NCBI RefSeq assembly: GCF_008642375.1
Contig: NZ_CP029194.1
Location: forward strand, 2,852,001-2,916,000
DNA: 64,000 nucleotides
Direction: 5' to 3'
Source of the DNA: Streptomyces venezuelae
GTDB lineage: Bacteria > Actinomycetota > Actinomycetes > Streptomycetales > Streptomycetaceae
Shown here: positions 1-10,067 of the stretch, piece by piece
Numbering within the stretch: the stretch's first letter is position 1
How the letters are laid out: each line of letters opens with the position of its first letter
Translations under genes and position numbers: made by a program
Notes under the pieces: generated by a model
The model's input: only the letters and a program-made list of their open reading frames with translations
Database searches by the model: none
Told to the model about the DNA's origin: nothing

Positions 1-1042
1 CCGGGTCGGTACCGCTCTCGGCCTCGGTCAGCCGGGGCTGGTCGGTGAGCGTGGCGAGCGAGCGCTCGGCGCTCTTGACGTCGGGGCCGGTGACGGTCGT
101 GGCGATCGCGTCGCGGGCGGCGGAGCCGGCGGCCTGGTCGAAGTCGCCGAGGGCGGCGAGTTCGCGGACGCGGGCCAGCTGGGCAGCGGCGGTGAGGGCG
201 TCGCGGGCGCGCTCGGCCTCGTCGGCGCCCTCGGGGACGTCCGGGACGTAGGTGCCGGTGGCGGGGTCGTAGTGGACCTCGCCGGTCGGCTCGGGCTGCG
301 GCACGGCGAGCGCGGCGACGAGCAGGCCGCGGGTGGCGGAGGCCTGTTCGACGGCGCGGCCGAGGGCGGCGGGGGCGCGGGTGGCCTCGGTGAGCGCGCT
401 GCCGGCGGCGCGGGGCGGGGTCTGCTCGGCGAGTTCGTCGGAGAGGGCCTGGAGCTTGCCGATGACGTCCGTGTACGCCTTGTGGGCCTCCAGGGCCGTG
501 CCCTTGCCGGTGAGGGCGGCGCGGCGGATGGAGGGGACGCCGGCGAGGTCGCGGCGGAGTTCGGTGGCGGCCGCGGGCCGGATCTCGTCGATCTGGCGGT
601 CGACGCGGGTGGACCGGGTGTCGGTGATCTGGCGCTTGTCCTTGGCGGCGCCGGTCTGCGCGTCGCGGCCTGCGGCGATGTAGGCGACGACCTCGTCGCG
701 CTCGTCGGCGAGGGAGTGCGCGAGGGTGACGGCCTGCCGGTCGAGTTCGGCGAGGGTGACCAGGCGCTGGGAGTCGGACAGCTCGGCGGAGGCCGTGAGG
801 ATCGCGGGGGCGCCGGCGACGAGGACGGTCACGCCCACGAGGGCGACGCCGGCGACAAGGCGGTTGCGGACGCGCTTGGAGCGGCCGGCCGGGGGCTGCG
901 GGGCGGGCGACGCGGCGGGCTCCGAGGGGTGGCCGCCGTCGGGCGTGGCTGCGGTGCCGACCGGGGTCGGCGCTGAACCGGGGGTCTGGCTCCGCGCGCC
1001 GTTCTTGCTCCGAGGCCGCTTCTTCTCCACCGGTGCTCGCAT
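1..1042 (-). CDS. Nitrate/nitrite-sensing-type sensor histidine kinase, N-terminal part (partial)
   Basis: The gene reads leftward off the window; about 347 codons are visible. A basic, Pro/Ala-rich cytoplasmic N-terminus (KKRPRSKNGAR) leads to a membrane segment at about residues 58-78. A helical extracytoplasmic region follows (ELSDSQRLVTLAELDRQA... YIAAGRDAQ), of the kind found in NIT-domain receptors; the kinase core lies outside the window. Such kinases in Streptomyces often head 'conservon' operons (CvnA), but the neighbours that would show this are not visible. The start is taken at ATG 1042; an in-frame GTG four codons later (1030) is the alternative. Function is inferred from the sensor region only. 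Confidence 0.75.
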   Translation of the reverse strand, partial: MRAPVEKKRPRSKNGARSQTPGSAPTPVGTAATPDGGHPSEPAASPAPQPPAGRSKRVRNRLVAGVALVGVTVLVAGAPAILTASAELSDSQRLVTLAELDRQAVTLAHSLADERDEVVAYIAAGRDAQTGAAKDKRQITDTRSTRVDRQIDEIRPAAATELRRDLAGVPSIRRAALTGKGTALEAHKAYTDVIGKLQALSDELAEQTPPRAAGSALTEATRAPAALGRAVEQASATRGLLVAALAVPQPEPTGEVHYDPATGTYVPDVPEGADEAERARDALTAAAQLARVRELAALGDFDQAAGSAARDAIATTVTGPDVKSAERSLATLTDQPRLTEAESGTDP

Positions 1043-1401
1043 TCTTGACTCGTCCGCCCACAAAGCAGAGGTGACGGCCGGTCACGTGGAGCGCCCCCAC
1101 CCCTGGTACGGCTTCCGACCATTCCAGCGGTTCTGGGAAGGGGACGCGCATCGGCCGCTCCGCCACCCGAACGAGTGAACAACACTCATGAGTTGGCGAA
1201 CAACTCTCCAGGACGGGGGCCACGGCCCTCCGGGGGCCCCCGGTTGGATCTTCCGCGCGGGCTTTGGCAGGATGCCCGCCCGCAGCTCTGCGGAGGTCCC
1301 GGTTCCGCCTCTCTCGCCGCCTCCGGCCGGTTGGTACAGGCCTTTTACGGCCGTTTGGAGGTGCCGTGAAGGAGTGCGGCCGGGCGGGCACACTGGGCGT
1401 C
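1043..1401. other. Intergenic region between divergent kinase and PP2C-like genes
   Basis: These 359 bp hold no convincing gene. A regulatory-looking cluster sits at 1177-1204: two direct GAACAAC copies 21 bp apart (1177-1183 and 1198-1204) flanking the perfect palindrome ACTCATGAGT (1184-1193). Spacing of two helical turns suggests a protein-binding site for the kinase gene or for both divergent genes. No binding protein can be named. Confidence 0.4.
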
Positions 1402-2199
1402 ATGCGCAGCGACGTCGCCACCCTCCCCGGCAGCCCCGAACGCCCCAACGAGGACTGGGCAGCCGCAGCTCTGCCCGCCTCGGGCGGCGGGGGGACGGTC
1501 GTCCTCCTCGACGGCGTCACACCACCGGCCGGTGATGACGGTTGTGTGCACACCGTGCCGTGGTTCACCGCTCGCCTTGGCGGGGCTTTGACCGAACTGT
1601 CCGCTTCCCGCCCGGACATGCCCCTGCCGGAGATCCTGTCCGCGGCAATCCGGCGCACCGCGGAAGCCCATCGCGACACCTGTGACCTTTCTCACGTGCG
1701 CACGCCCCAGGCGACGGTGGTCCTCGCACGCTGGGACGAGGCCTCGGTCGAACATCTCGTCCTCTCCGACTCCGCTCTCCTCCTGGAAGCGCCCGACGGC
1801 TCGGTCCGGGCGGTGCTCGACGACCGGCTCGACCGGGTCCCGGACGAGATCCTGCGCTCCCTGGAGGCGACGGACCGGCTGCGGAACCGGGAGGGCGGCT
1901 TCTTCACGGCGGCGGCCGACCCGTCGGTCGCCGCGCTGGCCGTGACGGGGACGACCCCGCGCGCGGAGGTACGGGCCCTGGCGGCGCTCACGGACGGGGC
2001 GAGCCGCTGGGTGGAGCTGTTCGGCGCGGGCGACTGGGCCGAGTGCTTCGGCGTCCTGCGCGCGGAGGGCCCTTCGGGTCTGCTCCGGCGGGTGCGGGCG
2101 CTGGAGAGGGCGGACGCGGAGGCGGGCGGCCTGCGCCGCTGGAAGAGGCATGACGACGCGACGGCGGTGTACGCGGAACTGCGCGACGCCCTCGGGTGA
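1402..2199 (+). CDS. PP2C-like (PPM) phosphatase-domain protein
   Basis: A 265-residue protein with PPM-phosphatase landmarks: N-E-D at residues 16-18, an LLDGV segment with Asp37, a central SDSALLLE strand and a terminal HDDATAVY motif (His250-Asp-Asp). These match the metal-binding aspartates of PP2C folds, though the motifs are looser than in SpoIIE- or PstP-type enzymes, so activity is uncertain. It is soluble, without signal peptide or membrane segment. The start is the ATG at 1402, where similarity to the fold begins; the frame is open upstream but that part looks non-coding. It is transcribed divergently from the sensor kinase. Confidence 0.7.
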   Translation: MRSDVATLPGSPERPNEDWAAAALPASGGGGTVVLLDGVTPPAGDDGCVHTVPWFTARLGGALTELSASRPDMPLPEILSAAIRRTAEAHRDTCDLSHVRTPQATVVLARWDEASVEHLVLSDSALLLEAPDGSVRAVLDDRLDRVPDEILRSLEATDRLRNREGGFFTAAADPSVAALAVTGTTPRAEVRALAALTDGASRWVELFGAGDWAECFGVLRAEGPSGLLRRVRALERADAEAGGLRRWKRHDDATAVYAELRDALG

Positions 2200-2235
2200 G
2201 GCCGCCCCTGCTCATGCCCCTCCCGGGGCTCCGCG

Positions 2236-2718
2236 TCAGCCCTCGGAGCGGACGTTGAAGTGGTGGAGCAGTCTCGCCAGTTCGGCCACCTCGGCGCGGT
2301 CCCAGTCGACGAGCTTGCGGACGTACCGCTCGCGGCGGGCGTCCCGGACGTGCCGGAAGCGGTCGCGGCCCTCCTCCGTGAGCCGCACCAGTGAGGCGCG
2401 CCCGTCGGCGGGGTCGGGGTCGCGGACGACGAGTCCGAGCATTTCGAGCGCGCGCAGCTGGCGGCTCATGGTCGCCTTGCCGACGCCGAAGTACCCGGCG
2501 AGTTCGGTGGCGCGCTGGGGGCCGGCGTCGTCGAGACGCACGAAGAGCCCGTAGGCGGCCGGCTCCAGTTCGGGGTGCACCTCGCGGGCCATCTCGCCGG
2601 ACTGGGCGCGGGCGCGGCGGAGGAAGACCGCCAGTTCCCGTTCGAGAGCGAGGAATTCCGGGTCCACCCCGGGGGGCGTGACGGCCCGGCCTTCACTTTC
2701 CGTACCGCTTCCGTGCAC
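2236..2718 (-). CDS. MarR-family transcriptional regulator
   Basis: A 160-residue winged-helix protein. The DNA-binding core reads ATELAGYFGVGKATMSRQLRALEMLGLV followed by a wing with the family signature DPADGRASLVRLTEEG. Helices on both sides should form the dimer. The GTG at 2718 is chosen because GGGAGG lies just upstream; longer in-frame starts lack a ribosome site. It is divergent from the GH25 lysozyme, and palindromic and direct repeats between the two genes are candidate operators, so it probably controls itself and perhaps the lysozyme gene. The ligand is unknown. Confidence 0.85.
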   Translation of the reverse strand: MHGSGTESEGRAVTPPGVDPEFLALERELAVFLRRARAQSGEMAREVHPELEPAAYGLFVRLDDAGPQRATELAGYFGVGKATMSRQLRALEMLGLVVRDPDPADGRASLVRLTEEGRDRFRHVRDARRERYVRKLVDWDRAEVAELARLLHHFNVRSEG

Positions 2719-2857
2719 GTCAGCACCTCCCACGCGTTCTCCGGCGACGTCCCGGCCGCTGAAAGTTTCTTCCCTCCACGGCCATCGCCGCAGCTCCTTC
2801 AGTATTTCGCAGGAGTAGACCAACGGCGGTATCCGGCCCCCCTTCCGCCGGACGGGT

Positions 2858-2901
2858 CTACGTGCGTAGCGTCATGCCTGACATGTTCACACCAGACATG
2901 T
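2858..2901. promoter_or_regulatory. Candidate MarR operator region upstream of the lysozyme gene
   Basis: An inverted repeat CTACG-TG-CGTAG (2858-2869) is followed by two GACATGT copies 15 bp apart (2880-2886, 2895-2901), each containing the palindrome ACATGT. The position between a marR gene and the divergent gene is typical for autoregulation. Binding is inferred. Confidence 0.4.
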
Positions 2902-2934
2902 CGACCGGTCCCCCACCGCCTTTCGGAGGCACGC

Positions 2935-3765
2935 ATGCGTGTGCACAGATCCGGAACGACCCTCGCCGGCGCCGCCCTCGCGGCCCTGGCCCTCCTCCTC
3001 CCCCTCGCCGGCTCCGCCGGCGCCGCCCAGGACCCGGGTGCCCGGCAGGAGCCCGTGCGCGGCTCCGCCTCCATGGGCATGGGCGTCCTGAAGCACGACG
3101 GCCGCGACGGCAAGCCCGGCGGGATCTCGGTCCAGGCCGTCCAGACGGAAGGCGTGGACGTCTCCAGCCACCAGGGGAACGTCGCCTGGTCCACGCTGTG
3201 GAACAGCGGGGTCAAGTGGGCCTACGTCAAGGCGACGGAAGGCACGTACTACAAGAACACCTACTTCACGCAGCAGTACAACGGCTCGTACAACGTCGGC
3301 ATGATCCGGGGCACGTACCACTTCGCCACCCCGGACACGACGACCGGCGCCGCCCAGGCCGACTACTTCGTCAACAACGGCGGCGGCTGGTCGAAGGACG
3401 GCAGGACCCTGCCGGGCGTCCTCGACATCGAGTGGAACCCGTACGGCGCGACCTGCTACGGCAAGACCCAGTCCGGGATGGTGACCTGGATCCGCGACTT
3501 CCTGAACCGGTACAAGTACCGGACCGGGCGCGACGCGGTCATCTACACGGCGACCAGCTGGTGGACCCAGTGCACGGGCAACTACTCCGGCTTCGCCGCG
3601 ACGAACCCGCTCTGGATCGCGCGGTACGCCTCGACCGTGGGCGAACTCCCGGCCGGCTGGCAGTACTACACGATGTGGCAGTACACGTCCTCGGGCCCGA
3701 CGGTCGGCGACCACAACCACTTCAACGGCGACCTCTCGCGCGTCCAGGCACTCGCCAACGGCTGA
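2935..3765 (+). CDS. Secreted GH25 lysozyme (N-acetylmuramidase)
   Basis: A 276-residue secreted protein. The Sec signal peptide (MRVHRSG, hydrophobic core to about residue 30) ends near AGAA. The GH25 fold starts at GVDVSSHQG (Asp75) and carries the catalytic DIE pair (Asp164, Glu166) plus late aromatic motifs IARYAS and MWQYTSSG. GH25 enzymes cleave the beta-1,4 MurNAc-GlcNAc bond of peptidoglycan; Streptomyces cellosyl and mutanolysin belong here. There is no separate wall-binding domain. ATG 2935 follows a TTTCGGAGG ribosome site. A terminator follows the gene. Role: wall turnover or lysis of competitors. Confidence 0.93.
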   Translation: MRVHRSGTTLAGAALAALALLLPLAGSAGAAQDPGARQEPVRGSASMGMGVLKHDGRDGKPGGISVQAVQTEGVDVSSHQGNVAWSTLWNSGVKWAYVKATEGTYYKNTYFTQQYNGSYNVGMIRGTYHFATPDTTTGAAQADYFVNNGGGWSKDGRTLPGVLDIEWNPYGATCYGKTQSGMVTWIRDFLNRYKYRTGRDAVIYTATSWWTQCTGNYSGFAATNPLWIARYASTVGELPAGWQYYTMWQYTSSGPTVGDHNHFNGDLSRVQALANG

Positions 3766-3827
3766 CCCGGCGCCCTCCCCCTCTCCTCCCTCTCCCCTTC
3801 TCGCTCCTCGCTCCTCGCGACGACGGC

Positions 3828-3872
3828 GGCTCTCCGGGTGTGCGGCACCCCGGAGGGCCGCTTCGGCTTTTT
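3828..3872 (+). terminator. Rho-independent terminator after the lysozyme gene
   Basis: The arms GGCTCTCCGGGTG and CACCCCGGAGGGCC form a stem with one bulge, followed by a G/C stretch and a T-run at 3868-3872. Confidence 0.6.
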
Positions 3873-3890
3873 CCGCCCTCCCCCTTGCCC

Positions 3891-3906
3891 ATTGGTATGG
3901 ACCAAT
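3891..3906. promoter_or_regulatory. DasR-box-like (dre) operator upstream of the LPMO gene
   Basis: ATTGGTATGGACCAAT is a 6-4-6 inverted repeat that matches the dre consensus ACTGGTCTAGACCACT at 12 of 16 positions. It lies about 97 bp before the start of a chitin-active LPMO gene, a class known to be under GlcNAc/chitin control in Streptomyces. Confidence 0.5.
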
Positions 3907-4002
3907 GCGACGCTCTACGGCGGTCGCGCGGAATTCAACTTCCGTGCACCCAGCGCGCGTTGCTCGTTCCGTATCCCCCCACGCACGAGAGAGAGCCCCC
4001 GC

Positions 4003-4887
4003 ATGCCCTCGTACCGCCGCACCTCCGCCGTCGCCGCCTCCGCCCTGTCCGCGGCCGCCCTCGTCGGCCTCACCCCCTCCACGGCCGGTGCCCACGGCGC
4101 CGTCTTCAACCCCGTGAGCCGGGTGGCGGCCTGTTACGCCGAAGGCCCCGAGACGCCCAAGTCGCAGGTGTGCAAGGACCTCGTCGCCGACTCCGGCACC
4201 CAGCCGCTCTACGACTGGAACGAGGTCAACATCGCCAACGCCGACGGGCAGCACCAGGCCCTCATCCCGGACGGCAAGCTCTGCTCGGCGAACCGCGCCA
4301 AGTACCGGGCGCTGGACTGGGCGCGCACCGACTGGCCGGCGACGGCGGTCGCGGCCGGCTCCTTCGACTTCAAGGTCCGCGTGACGGCGGCCCACTCGGG
4401 CACGATGACGGTCTACATCACCAAGGCCGGCTTCGACCCGACGCAGCCCCTGAAGTGGTCGGACCTGGACGCGACCCCGGTCGCCGTCCACAACACCACC
4501 CGCACGGCGACGGACGGCTACTACAACTTCACGGGCAACCTGCCGGCCCGCACCGGCCGCCACATCGTCTACAAGGTGTGGCAGCGCAACGACAGCCCCG
4601 AGGCCTTCTACAGCTGCTCGGACGTCACCTTCGGCGGTACGGCGGCGGCGCCGGCCCAGCTCACGGCCCAGGCCCCGACCGAGGCGAAGATCGCCGCGGG
4701 CGCCGACCTGTCCACCGTCAGCCACGCCGGCCACGGCGGCGACGAGCAGGCCCCGGCGCTCTCCGCCGAGGCCACCGGCGCCCCCTCCTCGCCGCTCCCC
4801 CTGGCGCTCGCGGGCGCGGGCGCCCTCGCCGCCTTCGCCGGGGGCACCCTGCTCCTGGGCCGCCGCCGGAACCCGTCCGCCTCCTAG
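4003..4887 (+). CDS. AA10 lytic polysaccharide monooxygenase with C-terminal membrane anchor
   Basis: A 294-residue protein. Signal peptide residues 1-30 end at Ala, so the mature chain begins with His31 (HGAVFNPVSR), the copper-binding N-terminal His of AA10 enzymes. The second histidine-brace residue is His131 (VTAAHSGTM). These enzymes oxidatively cleave crystalline chitin or cellulose. After the catalytic domain an Ala/Pro-rich linker leads to a hydrophobic segment (about 264-285) and a Gly-Arg-Arg-Arg tail, so the enzyme looks tethered to the envelope. No LPXTG/LAXTG sortase motif is visible. A dre-like site precedes it. Its stop shares a CTAG with the convergent DUF4240 gene. Confidence 0.9.
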   Translation: MPSYRRTSAVAASALSAAALVGLTPSTAGAHGAVFNPVSRVAACYAEGPETPKSQVCKDLVADSGTQPLYDWNEVNIANADGQHQALIPDGKLCSANRAKYRALDWARTDWPATAVAAGSFDFKVRVTAAHSGTMTVYITKAGFDPTQPLKWSDLDATPVAVHNTTRTATDGYYNFTGNLPARTGRHIVYKVWQRNDSPEAFYSCSDVTFGGTAAAPAQLTAQAPTEAKIAAGADLSTVSHAGHGGDEQAPALSAEATGAPSSPLPLALAGAGALAAFAGGTLLLGRRRNPSAS

Positions 4888-5468
4888 GAGCCGGACGACC
4901 CGAGCGGGAAGAGGGCGGTGAGCCGGGGTATCGCCAACCCCTCCGGCCGAGACCCCAGGGGCACGTCGTCCTCTTCCCGCTCGCCCCGCTCGTCCGCGAG
5001 TTCCTCGACCGCGTCGAGGAACTCGTCCCCCTCGTCGTCCTCCTGGCCGGTCAGCTCGTCGAACGCGTCCTGGGCGACGTAGTCGAGCTCCTCCCACTCG
5101 GGCCACTCGTCGTCGTCCCACTCGTCCCGGTGTCGCCCCACGAGGGCCCGGACCCCGGGCACGTCGGCCAGGGCGTCGGGGTCGGCGACGACCGACTCGT
5201 ACACCTTCCGCCCCTGGCCGACCAGCCAGAGCGTGAAGTAGTGGAAGGCGTCCTCCGTGCAGCCGCCGCCCTCGACGCGGTTCGCCGCCTTCCAGACCGC
5301 GCGGGTGTCCGCCCGCTCGCACGCCTCCTCGAGACACACCTGGAACGCCACGCTCTCGGCCGCCGGGCGCCGTGTCAGCTCCACCCGCAGCCACTCCAGC
5401 CGCTCGTCCCGGTCACCCGGGCGGCCGCCCAACTCGTCGATGAGAGCCCAGAAGGCGTCGTCGTTCAT
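4884..5468 (-). CDS. DUF4240-domain protein
   Basis: A 194-residue soluble protein beginning MNDDAFWALIDELGG, the start characteristic of DUF4240. The middle includes EDAFHYFTLWLVGQGRKVYESVVADPDAL. The tail is very acidic (DEWDDDEWPEWEELD, then QEDDEGDEF). No enzymatic motif is recognised and the family has no established role. The start at 5468 is set by the family beginning; an ATG four codons upstream is possible. The stop codon overlaps that of the LPMO gene in a CTAG. Confidence 0.7.
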   Translation of the reverse strand: MNDDAFWALIDELGGRPGDRDERLEWLRVELTRRPAAESVAFQVCLEEACERADTRAVWKAANRVEGGGCTEDAFHYFTLWLVGQGRKVYESVVADPDALADVPGVRALVGRHRDEWDDDEWPEWEELDYVAQDAFDELTGQEDDEGDEFLDAVEELADERGEREEDDVPLGSRPEGLAIPRLTALFPLGSSGS

Positions 5469-5553
5469 GCGTACGAGCATGACACCCCCGACTGACATCC
5501 GGACACGCCGGAGCGGGGTGCCCCCGAAGGACACCCCGCTCACGGCCGGGGAG

Positions 5554-7965
<2,412 letters not shown>

Positions 7966-7987
7966 GATCTCCCCTTCGGCAGTCAAG

Positions 7988-8006
7988 TTGAGCTGTACGG
8001 ACTCAA
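7988..8006. promoter_or_regulatory. HAIR element (HspR operator) upstream of lon
   Basis: TTGAG at 7988-7992 and CTCAA at 8002-8006 are separated by 9 bp. This matches the core arms and spacing of the HAIR consensus CTTGAGT-N7-ACTCAAG. It lies 22 bp before the lon start codon, where HspR binding would block transcription until heat shock. Confidence 0.75.
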
Positions 8007-8096
8007 TGCACATGAGCCCAGGAATGTTCCCCAGCCGTAGTTCGCTCTGAGCGATCACTCTTCCGCGGAGCCGTGAGCTGCCGATGTAATGCCTCT

Positions 8097-8735
8097 ATGG
8101 ATATTGCAGCCATTACCTCCGTGTGGGTGGCCGGGTGGACCGTCTCCCGGGGGACCCCGGCCGCCGTCGTCGAGCCCTGGGGCTACCGGATCGACGTCGG
8201 CCTGCCGCGGCATGTCGTACGGCACGTGCTGCCCGCCCCCGACGCGGACTCCGTCGGCGCGCTCTGCGAGCGGCTCACCGAGCCGTACAGCTGGCTCAAG
8301 GTGATGGCGGCGCCGGAGGAGGTGGCGCCGTGGATCACCGAGGGGTGGACGGTCCCCGACGACCCGGGCTTCATGATGGTCAAGCCGCTGGACCCGGGCG
8401 CCCGCCCCGCGCCTCCGGAGGGGTACGCGCGGACCACCGAGGTCCGGAACGGGGTCATCCGGGTCCGCGTCCTCGCCCCGGACGGCACCCTGGCCGCGCG
8501 CGGCCAGATCGCCCCGACCGGCTCCACCGCCGTCGCCGACCAGATCGAGACCGACCCCGCGCACCGGCGGCGCGGCCTCGGCGCGAACGTCATGCGCACG
8601 CTGGAGGCGGCCGCCGCACAGGCCGGCGCCGAGACCGGGGTGCTGGCGGCGACCACGGACGGCCTCGCGCTGTACGACTCCCTCGACTGGCGCTACCGCG
8701 GGCCCCTCACCGGGATCGTCCGGTCGGGAACCTGA
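8097..8735 (+). CDS. GNAT-family N-acetyltransferase
   Basis: A 212-residue cytosolic protein. The acetyl-CoA-binding signature is in the C-terminal half (IETDPAHRRRGLGANVMRTLEAAAAQAG, with R-R-x-G-L-G). The N-terminal half (ITSVWVAGWTVSRGTPAAVVEPWGYRIDVG) is shared by actinobacterial members of unknown substrate. ATG 8097 fits the family start; an in-frame GTG at 8073 behind GCGGAG is possible but very close. It is divergent from lon, so the 8007-8096 region carries promoters for both. Confidence 0.8.
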   Translation: MDIAAITSVWVAGWTVSRGTPAAVVEPWGYRIDVGLPRHVVRHVLPAPDADSVGALCERLTEPYSWLKVMAAPEEVAPWITEGWTVPDDPGFMMVKPLDPGARPAPPEGYARTTEVRNGVIRVRVLAPDGTLAARGQIAPTGSTAVADQIETDPAHRRRGLGANVMRTLEAAAAQAGAETGVLAATTDGLALYDSLDWRYRGPLTGIVRSGT

Positions 8736-8779
8736 CCGTCCGGCTGCGCCGGGCACCCCGTACGGGGCATGCTCGATCC

Positions 8780-9409
8780 ATGGTGCGAGGCCGAGGCGTA
8801 CGGGGGAAGTGGTGCGGGGCCCTGCTGCTGGCGGTGGTCCTGGCCGGCGGCACGAGCGCGTGCGGGCCCGAGACGCCGCCCGCGCCGGGCGGACCGGCAT
8901 CGGGGGCGACCGTGTCTCCGGCTCCGAATGCGCCGGACACGTCGGGCACGTCGGGCACTGCGACCCGTACACCCGAAGCGAGCACGAGTACGGCCACGGG
9001 CACGAGTACGACCACGGCCCCGACGCCGAGTACGACCCCGACCACGCCCCCTGCCGAACCCCGGCCCGGCGAGGTCCTCGTCGAGGTGGTCGTCAGCGGC
9101 GGCTTCGCCGGGGTCCGCAACGAGCTCGTCGTCCACTACGGCGGCAGCTGGACCAGCCGCTCCGGCACCAAGCCTCCCCGCACCGGGCAGCAGACGCCCG
9201 CCGAGGCCGCCGAGCTGCGGGCAGCCCTGGAGGACCCGGCGTACGCGCGCGTGCCGAACCGGCCGACCGGGAGCCCGATCGCCGACGGGTTCCAGTACTT
9301 CATCACCTACCGCCACCGCCTCGTCGTCGCGGGCGACGGCGAACGCCCCGCGGCCCTCCGGCGCGTCTTCGCGGCCCTGCCGGAAGGCGGCCCGCCGACG
9401 AGCCCCTGA
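8780..9409 (+). CDS. Probable secreted lipoprotein
   Basis: A 209-residue protein. The N-terminus is basic and hydrophobic (VRGKWCGALLLAVVLAGGTSAC), ending at a Cys that fits a weak lipobox (T-S-A-C). A long low-complexity Thr/Ser/Pro linker (about residues 50-95) follows, as in exported surface proteins. The C-terminal domain (PGEVLVEVVVSGGFAGVRNELVVHYGG ... FQYFITYRHRLVVAG) recurs in actinobacterial lipoproteins without a defined function. It lies 44 bp after the acetyltransferase gene and may be cotranscribed. Confidence 0.65.
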   Translation: MVRGRGVRGKWCGALLLAVVLAGGTSACGPETPPAPGGPASGATVSPAPNAPDTSGTSGTATRTPEASTSTATGTSTTTAPTPSTTPTTPPAEPRPGEVLVEVVVSGGFAGVRNELVVHYGGSWTSRSGTKPPRTGQQTPAEAAELRAALEDPAYARVPNRPTGSPIADGFQYFITYRHRLVVAGDGERPAALRRVFAALPEGGPPTSP

Positions 9410-9464
9410 GCCGGAACCCGGACCACCGTGAACCGAACCGGGGTCCGGGCGCGATAGAGAGTGC

Positions 9465-10067
9465 GTGAGACTGTTGCGCCCCTCAGGGGCAGGCCCCGCA
9501 GGGGGAGACGAGGACGACGACGCGGCGCTGCTGCGCGCGGTCGCCCGGGGGGACTCCGAGGCGCTCGGCGTCCTCTACGACCGGCACGCCGGCTGGCTGC
9601 ACGCCCGGCTCGCCCGGCGCTGCCCGGACGAGGAGACCGTGCGGGAGGTCCTCCAGGACACCTTCGTGACGGTCTGGCGCTCGGCCGGCACCCACCGGGG
9701 GCGGGGCGAGGCCGGCGGATGGCTCTGGGTGATCGCCGCCCGCCGCCTCGTGGACGCCCAGCGGGTGCGGGCCCGCGTCGACCGCGCGGCCGTGCCCGCG
9801 GAACCGCCCGCCCCCGCGCCCTCCGCCGAGGAGCGGGTGCTCGCCGGCCTGGAGTACGGGGAGGTGGGCGCCGCCCTCGACCGGATCTCGCCCGAACTCG
9901 CCGAGGTCCTGCGGGCGACCGTCGTCGACGGCCTGACGACCCGCGAGACCGCCCGGCTGCTCGGCATACCCGAAGGCACCGTCAAGACCCGCGCCCTGCG
10001 CGCCCGCCGCGAACTGCGCGCCGCCCTCGGCGCCGGTGGCCCGTACCCCCTGGGAGGCACCGCATGA
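9465..10067 (+). CDS. ECF-type RNA polymerase sigma factor
   Basis: A 200-residue sigma factor with region 2 (LGVLYDRHAGWLHARLARR ... VREVLQDTFVTVWRSAG) and region 4 (LTTRETARLLGIPEGTVKTRALRARRELRAAL). It is the first of five genes that overlap end to start, and the second encodes a zinc-type anti-sigma factor. A GTG at 9465 is used; another GTG at 9461 is out of frame. The likely targets include its own operon, which adds an ABC transporter. The activating signal is unknown. Confidence 0.9.
   Translation: MRLLRPSGAGPAGGDEDDDAALLRAVARGDSEALGVLYDRHAGWLHARLARRCPDEETVREVLQDTFVTVWRSAGTHRGRGEAGGWLWVIAARRLVDAQRVRARVDRAAVPAEPPAPAPSAEERVLAGLEYGEVGAALDRISPELAEVLRATVVDGLTTRETARLLGIPEGTVKTRALRARRELRAALGAGGPYPLGGTA

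Noticed and set aside
2862..5495. Long Arg/Pro-rich plus-strand frame and its minus-strand counterpart
   Set aside because: Both are frame shadows over the lysozyme, LPMO and DUF4240 genes and have no domain signal.
8073..8096. GTG 8073 as the acetyltransferase start
   Set aside because: GCGGAG is only a few bases before this GTG and the added residues (MSCRCNAS) are unlike the family start at ATG 8097, though it cannot be excluded.
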